A stretch of 64,000 nt of DNA from assembly GCF_014490575.1 (NCBI RefSeq), contig NZ_CP061033.1:868001-932000 (forward strand), read 5' to 3'. Positions 33,855-39,925 of this stretch are shown piece by piece. This DNA is from Corynebacterium zhongnanshanii. GTDB taxonomy: Bacteria; Actinomycetota; Actinomycetes; Mycobacteriales; Mycobacteriaceae. The notes under the pieces were generated by a model. It did not search any database, had not been told where the DNA came from, and was given only the letters and a program-made list of their open reading frames with translations. How positions within the stretch are numbered: the stretch's first letter is position 1; every line of letters starts with the position of its first letter. The position numbers and the translations under genes are program-made.

Positions 33855-34703
33855 CTAGCCCTGCTGGGGTGGCTGCTGGTTGTCGTCTTGCTCCCAGTTG
33901 TGCTGAGGTTGGGTCTGCTGTGGTTCTTGGTTCCAGCTCTGCTGGGGTTGAGCCTGCTGTGGTCCTTGGTTCCAGTTTTGCTGGGGCTGGGCCTGCTGCG
34001 GGCCCTGGCCCCAGTTTTGCTGAGGCTGCGCCTGCTGTGGGCCTTGGTTCCAGTTCTGTTGAGGCTGAGGCTGTCCCTGGTAGCCGCCGTTTCCTACAGC
34101 TCCGGGGTTGAACTGCTGGCCTGCGGTAGGGCCATTCTGAAGGTAACCCATCTGGTTCTGGAAACCCTGAGAGTTCGACGCGTAGGCGTCGTTCCAAGAG
34201 GTTCCGGCACTCGACGCAGTGTACACGTATTCGTTCAGATGGTTCTTGAACTCGTTCAGCTTCGACTGCTCCAGGCAGGACACGAGGACTTCGTTCACGG
34301 CACCACCGTTGTTGGTGACCCCGAGGGCGCCACGAATGGCGTTGGCAGCAATGGCGAGGAGCATGATCGCCAGGAGAATCAGGAAGAATCCCGCTGCGCC
34401 ATTGCTTCCCATAGCAAGGAATCCGAAGACCAACAGCATGAGGCCGAGCAGCAGGAAGGTGATAAAACGTCCCGCCTGAACCTTGATGGATGCGTTGACG
34501 CCCGCAACGGAGCCGATGGGCATGCTGTTTTCCTGGTATCCCAAGGGGATGATGCCCAGAATCGTGTTGGGTGCCTTGACCGCGATCCTGCGGTTGGTGA
34601 CGACGATGTTGGTCTTCAACCAAAACAGCACGAGGTTGGGGCTGAATTGCTGAGAGAATACGCCCTTTTCTCCTGGGGTGAGGAGGATGTCTGCATTGGA
34701 CAT
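33855..34703 (-). CDS. Membrane protein with PH-like N-terminus and Gln-rich repeat tail
   Basis: A 282-residue protein. Residues 1-60 look like a bacterial PH-type domain (TNIVVTNRRIAVKAPNTILG). Two close hydrophobic helices lie at about 70-108 (FITFLLLGLMLLVFGFLAM; FFLILLAIMLLAIAANAI). A soluble region follows, then a tail from about residue 212 made of five 13-residue Gln/Pro/Trp repeats (PQQNWNQGPQQAQ). ATG 34703 follows GAAAGGAA; the frame is open upstream without support. I do not recognise a family for the whole protein. The tail could be a flexible adhesive or protein-contact segment. Confidence 0.8.
   Translation of the reverse strand: MSNADILLTPGEKGVFSQQFSPNLVLFWLKTNIVVTNRRIAVKAPNTILGIIPLGYQENSMPIGSVAGVNASIKVQAGRFITFLLLGLMLLVFGFLAMGSNGAAGFFLILLAIMLLAIAANAIRGALGVTNNGGAVNEVLVSCLEQSKLNEFKNHLNEYVYTASSAGTSWNDAYASNSQGFQNQMGYLQNGPTAGQQFNPGAVGNGGYQGQPQPQQNWNQGPQQAQPQQNWGQGPQQAQPQQNWNQGPQQAQPQQSWNQEPQQTQPQHNWEQDDNQQPPQQG
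33858..34070 (-). repeat. 39-bp coding tandem repeats (Gln-rich tail)
   Basis: About five imperfect 39-bp units encode PQQNWNQGPQQAQ and variants (PQQNWGQGPQQAQ, PQQSWNQEPQQTQ, PQHNWEQDDNQQP). Divergence increases toward the C-terminus. Such coding repeats can change copy number by slippage or recombination. Confidence 0.88.
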
Positions 34704-34825
34704 GCTGTCGAAATTCCTTTCATGTGGCAGTAAGTCCACGTAGGTGGGGTGAGCAGGATGCGTGCACTTTTGTTGCAGTAACAGTGCAAGAGTCCGATTC
34801 AACGCGTCAGTGGGATGTTAGCATT

Positions 34826-34849
34826 AACCTCATAATTTTCTCTGAGGTT
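34826..34849. promoter_or_regulatory. Inverted repeat upstream of the Gln-rich repeat gene
   Basis: AACCTCA (34826-34832) and TGAGGTT (34843-34849) are perfect arms 10 bases apart, about 120 bases upstream of the minus-strand gene. A regulator site is possible. Confidence 0.4.
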
Positions 34850-34869
34850 TATCAGTCTATTCTCATGTG

Positions 34870-34919
34870 ACACCCCTGTCTGCCCCCCCCGAAATCCGCT
34901 GCGAGCAGCGTAAACAGGA
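34870..34919. ncRNA. Candidate structured RNA element, C-rich
   Basis: Three nested or alternative stems are visible: GACA-CCCC-TGTC (34870-34881), CGCTG-CGAG-CAGCG (34898-34911), and an outer CCTGT/ACAGG (34876-34880 with 34915-34919). A run of eight C lies at 34884-34891. The C-rich loops recall the actinobacterial 6C RNA class, but only one C run of six or more is present. The strand and any transcription are unknown. Confidence 0.35.
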
Positions 34920-35063
34920 TGTCTTACCTAAGGTGCTCTATTTTCGCCCGGGCCGTTAAGGGATCCATCATGTGTATTTCTTAAACTTTTCCACGCCTTT
35001 TGGGGTGACTGAGTGCTCGGCCTCCGGCGTGAAACTATGCGACACGTGCCTCAGTGTGCGCGA

Positions 35064-35069
35064 TATGAT
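35064..35069 (+). promoter_or_regulatory. -10 element of the aminotransferase gene (leaderless)
   Basis: TATGAT ends 7 bases before the ATG at 35077. No ribosome-binding site is present, and the -35 is weak. Confidence 0.5.
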
Positions 35070-35076
35070 CGTCCTC

Positions 35077-36282
35077 ATGACAGGGCAACAACAGCAACAG
35101 CAGTCGTCACGTCTCAACGATCCGGGAGTGACACGCCTTCGGTCATTCGGAGATTCCATCTTTGGGTCGATGAGTGCACGGGCAATGGAGCTGGGGGCCA
35201 TTAATCTCGGTCAGGGATTCCCTGATAGTGATGGGCCGGCGTCGATGTTGGAACGGGCACAGGAAGAAATTGCCAGCGGAAACAATCAATACGCACCGGT
35301 GCAGGGATTGCTCGAGCTGCGGGAGGCCGTGGCGCGGCACCAGGGCCGATACGGGTTGCACGTCGATCCAGCCACGGAGGTCCTCGTGACGGTGGGGGCG
35401 ACAGAGGCGATCACCGCCACGATTCTCGGCCTTGTTGAGCCAGGTCAAGAAGTTATTGTGTTGGAACCCTATTTCGATTCGTATGTCGCGGCCATTGCCC
35501 TGGCGGGTGCGCAGCGCGTTGCGGTTCCACTTCGTGAGGTGCAGTGCGGCGATGGCAAGGCGTGGGATGTGGATCTGGAGGCGCTACGCGCCGCTGTGAC
35601 AGAGAAGACCGCGATGATTGTGGTGAATTCGCCTCACAATCCCACGGGATCGGTGCTGAGTCGCGAGGGGCTGGAGGGGATTGCGGTGCTGGCCCGCGAC
35701 AAGGATCTGTTTGTGTTGTCGGACGAGGTCTATGAGCATCTCGTGTTCAGTGGCTATGAACATGTGTCTTGTGCTAGTTTGCCGGGCATGTGGGAGCGCA
35801 CCATCACGGTCTCGAGTGCCGCCAAGAGTTTTAATGCCACGGGATGGAAGACCGGGTGGGCCGTAGCTCCTGAGAATCTGTTGCGTCATGTGCTGAAGGC
35901 TAAGCAGTTTCTCACTTATGTGGGCGTGACCCCCTTGCAACCGGCAGTGGCGCAGGCGCTGGACACAGAATTGCCGTGGGTGGAGGATATGTCCGCACGC
36001 TTGGAGGAGAAAGTTCGTAAGGTAGCCACAGCCTTGGAGGAGTGTGGCCTGGACGCATATGTGTCGCACGGAACCTATTACGTCATCGCCAGGATCCCAG
36101 AGCGTTTTAAGGACGATGTTGAGTTCTGCCGTTTCCTCGTTGAAGAGGTGGGAGTAGCGGCAATTCCGGTGTCCGCATTTTCCGATCACACGGAGCAGTG
36201 GAAACGTTTCGTTCGCTTCGCATGCTGCAAACGTGACGAGGTTTTGGACCAGGCGATTGAGCGATTGAAGGGTGCTATGTAG
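35077..36282 (+). CDS. PLP-dependent class I/II aminotransferase (DapC/YbdL-like)
   Basis: A 401-residue fold-type I aminotransferase. It has INLGQGFPDSDGP near residue 50, NQYAPVQGLLELREAVA, NSPHNPTGSVLSREGLEGI near 195, the DEVYEHLVF Asp/Tyr pair, the PLP Lys in SSAAKSFNATGWKTGWAV near 260, and the C-terminal RFAC Arg. Similar proteins act as N-succinyldiaminopimelate (DapC) or methionine/aromatic aminotransferases; substrate not decided. ATG 35077 (MTGQQQQQQSS) is supported by a leaderless promoter. A CAA/CAG-rich stretch encodes a poly-Gln N-terminus. Confidence 0.92.
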   Translation: MTGQQQQQQSSRLNDPGVTRLRSFGDSIFGSMSARAMELGAINLGQGFPDSDGPASMLERAQEEIASGNNQYAPVQGLLELREAVARHQGRYGLHVDPATEVLVTVGATEAITATILGLVEPGQEVIVLEPYFDSYVAAIALAGAQRVAVPLREVQCGDGKAWDVDLEALRAAVTEKTAMIVVNSPHNPTGSVLSREGLEGIAVLARDKDLFVLSDEVYEHLVFSGYEHVSCASLPGMWERTITVSSAAKSFNATGWKTGWAVAPENLLRHVLKAKQFLTYVGVTPLQPAVAQALDTELPWVEDMSARLEEKVRKVATALEECGLDAYVSHGTYYVIARIPERFKDDVEFCRFLVEEVGVAAIPVSAFSDHTEQWKRFVRFACCKRDEVLDQAIERLKGAM

Positions 36283-36336
36283 CGCTATGCAGCGACATTT
36301 CTTCTTGATGGCTTCTGCTAGGCGTGAGGAGCCGGG

Positions 36337-37071
36337 CTATCGGGATGATTCTGCAAGGCAGTCGTAGAGGAACTCCATGAGTTCAGTGGCATCGTCTGTG
36401 GAAAAGAGTTGGTCAAGGGCCAGGTTAAACTCCAGGCGGCGGGCGTTGGGAATATTCAGCGCGCTATATCCCGCCGTCATCAACATTCCGGACGCTATGA
36501 GCCGGGCTGTGCGCTTGTTTCCATCAAAATAAAACTGTGTTCGCGTGGCAGAACAGAAATAGGCGAGTGCGCGCTCCACGGGATCGTCGAGAAGATTGAG
36601 CGACTCCACGAGATCCGAGAAGGCCTCATGTAATCCCTCGGCGGGATCAAAATCAACGAAGCCACCGTTCATGAGCCTTACCCCGCCACCATCGCCCGCG
36701 ACGGCGCCGTCGCCGCGAAACATGCCTGCGTCTAATGCTTCATTGCGTGCGACGGCTGTGTGAATGCGATGACTGACATCGGGCGTGACAGAGAATTCCC
36801 CTGTTGACACAAGAGTGTGGAGTTCTCCAAACGCTTCCGAGAGATCCAGGATTTGTTGCTGCTCAGGTAAAGCTTTTCCTCCCACGGTAACCCCATCCAA
36901 TAATGTGCGAACTTCCGGCAAGGTAAACGTATTTCCCTCTAAGGCTGCGGCATTCCACACTAAGTCTGGCAATTGCTTGGTAAGGCGGAATAGCGCGCGT
37001 TCGGTTCCTAGTGCTGGGATGCGAGTAGGGTTCTGGACATTCCAGTTGACTCGGTTAGTGGCTCTTATCAT
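36337..37071 (-). CDS. Fic-family protein with substituted catalytic motif
   Basis: A 244-residue Fic domain protein. Fic enzymes AMPylate or otherwise modify hydroxyl groups of target proteins using the motif HPFx(D/E)GNxRxxR. Here it reads QFYFDGNKRTAR (179-190): the ATP-binding D183, G184, N185, R187 and R190 remain, but the catalytic His is Gln179 (codon CAG, minus strand). An inhibitory-helix motif (S/TxxxEGN) is present as AAALEGN (41-47) with Ala in place of Ser/Thr. AGMFRG near 119 is a normal family feature. The start at 37071 follows GGAG and overlaps the upstream HTH gene by 17 bases, so translation is coupled. It may be a non-AMPylating Fic or a regulatory pseudo-enzyme. Confidence 0.88.
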   Translation of the reverse strand: MIRATNRVNWNVQNPTRIPALGTERALFRLTKQLPDLVWNAAALEGNTFTLPEVRTLLDGVTVGGKALPEQQQILDLSEAFGELHTLVSTGEFSVTPDVSHRIHTAVARNEALDAGMFRGDGAVAGDGGGVRLMNGGFVDFDPAEGLHEAFSDLVESLNLLDDPVERALAYFCSATRTQFYFDGNKRTARLIASGMLMTAGYSALNIPNARRLEFNLALDQLFSTDDATELMEFLYDCLAESSR

Positions 37072-37780
37072 GTGAGTTCTCCATGGTCTCTTGGTGAGCT
37101 TCAGCAAGTATGTCGATGGTGAGCTGGACCGGGGATACGAAATGCAGGCCGCCGGATGAGATCTGTCGTGTGCATTCTTCACCACCCAGAGGAACAAGAC
37201 TAATGCCGCCTTGGACCGGGTAAGGAGCTTGTCGTATGCGTGACGGGAGTGAGGGAGTCACGGCACTTGGGTCTTCACACCAGACGATTGTTGAATGAGA
37301 ACGAAGCTCCAATGCGCACTCTGCGCCCTGCTTTTGGGCAAATGATCCGGAAAACGCCCAACGTTGCCCTGAAGCGTCCACTGCTGAAGCGATTGTCAGA
37401 GGGGTCGTTGGAAGAAAATGGATGGCACCGCTACGGCCATAAGGATTTGATGCCCACGCCGCACTTTCCAAAAGAGTGTGGAGTTCGTGAGTATCGCCCC
37501 AATCAATAAAGAGCTGAATCCACTTTTTTACCGACGGATGAGAACTCTTCAATTCTTCGGTCAATACGCGGGCCGCTGTGGCTGCATCTGAATCGCTGAT
37601 CCGATGTGCTCGAAGCGATAGTTCATACCCGAGGATCAGCATTACTTTTTCCATGGTTGCGGGGCTAGGTTGAGATTGGCCGCGGAGCCATAGGTGCAAG
37701 GTGTTACGAGATACGCCAGAACGCCGTGCAATTTCACTGAGGCTTAGCGGCGAGTTCTCGAGCACTGACAAAGGGTTCAT
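37055..37780 (-). CDS. HTH protein with AbiEi-like C-terminal region, partner of Fic
   Basis: A 241-residue protein. The N-terminal XRE-type helix-turn-helix covers about residues 10-45 (SLSEIARRSGVSRNTLHLWLRG). The C-terminal region contains WAFSGSFAQKQGAE near 135, TIVWCEDPSAV, and GGLHFVSPVQLTIDILAE near 215. These resemble the wAfTGsyAa and vsPxQLxxDL signatures of AbiEi-type (type IV antitoxin) proteins; that match is from memory. The start ATG 37780 fits a leaderless promoter; TTG 37786 is an alternative. It probably autoregulates the pair through the palindrome at 37814. Confidence 0.75.
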   Translation of the reverse strand: MNPLSVLENSPLSLSEIARRSGVSRNTLHLWLRGQSQPSPATMEKVMLILGYELSLRAHRISDSDAATAARVLTEELKSSHPSVKKWIQLFIDWGDTHELHTLLESAAWASNPYGRSGAIHFLPTTPLTIASAVDASGQRWAFSGSFAQKQGAECALELRSHSTIVWCEDPSAVTPSLPSRIRQAPYPVQGGISLVPLGGEECTRQISSGGLHFVSPVQLTIDILAEAHQETMENSHDKSH

Positions 37781-37788
37781 GCTCAATG

Positions 37789-37794
37789 AGTATA
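37789..37794 (-). promoter_or_regulatory. -10 element of the HTH-Fic operon (leaderless)
   Basis: On the minus strand TATACT ends 8 bases before the ATG at 37780, with no Shine-Dalgarno. Confidence 0.55.
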
Positions 37795-37813
37795 GCGGTT
37801 TTGTACTATCAGA

Positions 37814-37827
37814 AGGACAGGTGTCCT
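37814..37827 (-). promoter_or_regulatory. Probable operator of the HTH-Fic operon
   Basis: AGGACA-GG-TGTCCT is a perfect palindrome with 6-base arms at the -35 position of the HTH-Fic promoter. A related half-site, GACAGGTGT, recurs about 20 bases further upstream near 37837. Autoregulation by the HTH protein is inferred. Confidence 0.5.
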
Positions 37828-38052
37828 ATTTGTAAGACAGGTGTGTGTGGGTATCCCACCTCAGACTATTCGTGCTGGTCGATACTCGCGAGGTTGTACT
37901 GTCGGGAAGGGGAGATGATCCCCCTTCGGGCAAGATTCTCACAGGGCCACGGTTAACAGCCATGACTGCAGCAAGCACGCTGGCACTGACAACAGACACA
38001 CATTTTGGCACATAACCCTCGCATACCCCCAGTCAAACCCGTGAATGTGAAA
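37828..38052. other. Gene-free stretch between the Fic module and tRNA-Pro
   Basis: This contains a hairpin GAAGGGGA / T(C)CCCCTTC at 37906-37927 without a T tract, and no convincing gene. A GTG-started 61-codon frame on the minus strand (38011-37826) lacks support. Confidence 0.5.
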
Positions 38053-38083
38053 AGCCGGGCATAGCTTTCGCTATGTCCCGGCT
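38053..38083 (-). terminator. Terminator of tRNA-Pro
   Basis: On the minus strand AGCCGGGACATAGC and GCTATGCCCGGCT pair around GAAA with one bulged base, followed by TTT. It starts 5 bases after the tRNA 3' end. Confidence 0.75.
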
Positions 38084-38087
38084 AAAA

Positions 38088-38164
38088 TGGTCGGACTGAC
38101 AGGATTTGAACCTGCGACCCCCACACCCCCAGTGTGGTGCGCTACCAAACTGCGCCACAGCCCG
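38088..38164 (-). tRNA. tRNA-Pro (anticodon GGG)
   Basis: A 77-base cloverleaf read on the minus strand. The acceptor is CGGGCTG/CAGTCCG, the D stem GCGC/GCGC, the anticodon stem CCACA/TGTGG with loop CTGGGGG (anticodon at 38128-38130), and the T arm GCAGG-TTCAAAT-CCTGT. The CCA end is encoded. It reads CCC/CCU codons. Confidence 0.95.
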
Positions 38165-38270
38165 ATTCTGGCCGCATGGCCAGCGTCCCTATTATGCTAC
38201 ACACAGTGGCATGTAAGAAAATCGCCACGTCAGAAAGCTTTTTCGGTAGCTGGTTCTGAAGTTGTAGCCG

Positions 38271-38768
38271 TTACTGCGGCTGGATCGGCTCCTCCGTGAT
38301 CACGATGCCATCGGAATCGCAGTAGACGTAGTGGCCAGGAACGAAGTCCACGCTGCCAAAGGACACCACTACATCACGCTCACCAGCGCCCGTCTTCGTG
38401 GATTTGCGAGGGTTCGTACCCAAGGCCTTGCAGCCAAACTCCATGCCACCAATCACCTTGGAGTCGCGGATCGGGCCGTTGATAATTACGCCATTCCAGC
38501 CGTGATCCTTGCCCAGCCCCGCAATGATGTCGCCCACCAGTGCCGTGTGCATCGACGCCTCACCGTCCACCACCAGCACACCGCCGGGGTTGTCCTCACC
38601 CAGCACGGACTTCAGCAGCGCATTGTCCTGGAAGCACTTCACCGTGGTGATCTTGCCTGCAAATTCAATGTTTCCGCCGAGATCCCGGAACTGGGTATCG
38701 CAGGAACGTACGTCCTCGCCGATAATGTCCACAAGGTCAGCGGTAGGGATGAAAGTCAACTCACTCAT
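38271..38768 (-). CDS. RraA-like protein / HMG aldolase family
   Basis: A 165-residue protein of the RraA/4-hydroxy-4-methyl-2-oxoglutarate aldolase fold. The signature [25 protein letters not shown] (about 85-109) keeps the Gly, Arg and Asp used for pyruvate and metal binding in aldolase members. In E. coli, RraA inhibits RNase E. Actinobacterial copies carry either annotation and sequence alone does not decide. ATG 38768 (MSELTF) was chosen over an ATG 9 bases upstream as the usual family start. It is monocistronic. Confidence 0.88.
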   Translation of the reverse strand: MSELTFIPTADLVDIIGEDVRSCDTQFRDLGGNIEFAGKITTVKCFQDNALLKSVLGEDNPGGVLVVDGEASMHTALVGDIIAGLGKDHGWNGVIINGPIRDSKVIGGMEFGCKALGTNPRKSTKTGAGERDVVVSFGSVDFVPGHYVYCDSDGIVITEEPIQPQ

Positions 38769-38799
38769 GGTCTTCAACCATACGCGCCACTGCCGCCCT

Positions 38800-38841
38800 G
38801 AGTGCCTTCATTCACCCCACGAGCGCCTTCATTCACCCCAC
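38800..38841. repeat. Tandem 21-bp repeat
   Basis: GAGTGCCTTCATTCACCCCA plus C at 38800-38820 repeats at 38821-38841 with one change (T to C). A partial copy, CATTCACCCCAGA, lies near 38870. It sits between the RraA-like and hydrolase genes. Confidence 0.85.
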
Positions 38842-38872
38842 ACGGGTACCCCGGACGACTCACCACACGCAT

Positions 38873-39829
38873 TCACCCCAGATACGCCTGCGCCCACAAC
38901 GCGATCAGCTCACCCACACGCTGACCACTGCCAGGCTTCTTCAGCAGATGATCCGCCTCTGGAATAGAAATCAAAGACTTCGGCTGGCCTGCCGCCGCAT
39001 ACAGCTTCTCCGCATGCTCGTAGGGAACCAAGTCATCGGACGGCGGATGAATAAACAACGTCGCAATCCCCTGGGCGCTGGGCTGGGCCGCATCGGCGGC
39101 GGCGTCGAATGTTGATAGATCATCCAGGAGTGGACGCCCGAGCTTCACGCCACGGCCGGGGATCTCGACGGCGTGGATCGAACGATCTTCCCGCAAGCGT
39201 TGCTCCAGTTTCGGCATCGTGCTGGTGACATGCGAGGGATTGAACGGTGCGCCCACCGTCGCCACTGCACGGACATTCGCCACCTGCGGCGCTGCCCGCA
39301 ATACCGCAGCTCCACCCAGTGAGTGCCCAACCAGTATCCTCCCCGGATTGTCCTCGCGCGTGGAGGAATGTTCATCGAGCCATTCCGCGGCGCGACACAC
39401 ATCGTCGATCTGGCGGGTTAGCGTGGAATCCTCCATCCGGCCATCGGAATCGCCCAACCCCTCCATGTCGATCCTCAAGGACAGGAAGCCCAACCTCGCC
39501 AACGTCTTGGAGATCTTCGACGTGCCCACGGCCCGGCGGTTACAGGTGAAGCAATGCACCACCACCGCAGTCGGGAGATTGGCATGCGGCAGCTTCGCCA
39601 CGGACCCGATATGCGCAGGAAAGTCCAGCGTCCCGGCAATGTTCCGGCCGTCGCGGGCGGTGATGGACACCGTGACGCTGCGCGCAGGGGCTAAACGACG
39701 CGGCGCGACTGCATCAGGAACAGCCCCAGTAGCGGAGCCAGCACTGGAGCCAGCACTGGAGCCAGCACCGGAGCCAGCATCGGGGTCAGAAACGGGGTTA
39801 GAAAAAGCATCACCGGAAGAAAAGCTCAT
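38873..39829 (-). CDS. Alpha/beta-hydrolase
   Basis: A 318-residue alpha/beta-hydrolase. The nucleophile elbow GHSLGGAAVLRAA is near residue 168. The oxyanion/early strand region is AVVVHCFTCNRR, the acid Asp probably lies in IHPPSDDLVPYEHA, and the catalytic His in IPEADHLLKKPG near 293. The first 45 residues include a Gly/Ser/Ala repeat encoded by a 12-bp tandem repeat and are probably disordered. No export signal is seen. The substrate is unknown; an esterase or OsmC-associated acyl hydrolase type is likely by resemblance. The start is supported by a -10 seven bases upstream. Confidence 0.85.
   Translation of the reverse strand: MSFSSGDAFSNPVSDPDAGSGAGSSAGSSAGSATGAVPDAVAPRRLAPARSVTVSITARDGRNIAGTLDFPAHIGSVAKLPHANLPTAVVVHCFTCNRRAVGTSKISKTLARLGFLSLRIDMEGLGDSDGRMEDSTLTRQIDDVCRAAEWLDEHSSTREDNPGRILVGHSLGGAAVLRAAPQVANVRAVATVGAPFNPSHVTSTMPKLEQRLREDRSIHAVEIPGRGVKLGRPLLDDLSTFDAAADAAQPSAQGIATLFIHPPSDDLVPYEHAEKLYAAAGQPKSLISIPEADHLLKKPGSGQRVGELIALWAQAYLG
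39734..39781 (-). repeat. Four tandem 12-bp units in the hydrolase N-terminus
   Basis: The unit GGAGCCAGCACT is repeated four times (39734, 39746, 39758, 39770) with changes in the last two. On the minus strand it encodes the Ala-Gly-Ser-Ser-type repeat. Copy-number variation is likely between strains. Confidence 0.88.
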
Positions 39830-39836
39830 AAAGATA

Positions 39837-39842
39837 CTTATA
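39837..39842 (-). promoter_or_regulatory. -10 element of the hydrolase gene (leaderless)
   Basis: On the minus strand TATAAG ends 7 bases before the ATG at 39829. There is no ribosome-binding site. Confidence 0.45.
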
Positions 39843-39925
39843 CCCGCGCGAGGGGATAGGTAGACTCAAGAATCTACAGGCAACACGCACGTACACCAAC
39901 GCACACAAGCAAAGGATGACCGTCA

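Larger units (their letters stand above)
34704..35076. other. Intergenic region with inverted repeat and structured element
   Basis: This 373-base gap separates the Gln-rich repeat gene (minus) from the aminotransferase gene (plus). It holds an inverted repeat AACCTCA/TGAGGTT (34826-34832 and 34843-34849), a foldable C-rich element at 34870-34919, and the aminotransferase promoter. The frame at 34972-35076 joined to the aminotransferase is not convincing as coding. Confidence 0.6.

Noticed and set aside
37826..38011. 61-codon minus-strand frame with a signal-peptide-like start between tRNA-Pro and the HTH gene
   Set aside because: GTG start without proper spacing to a ribosome-binding site. 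The frame ends inside the HTH promoter/operator and has no family resemblance.
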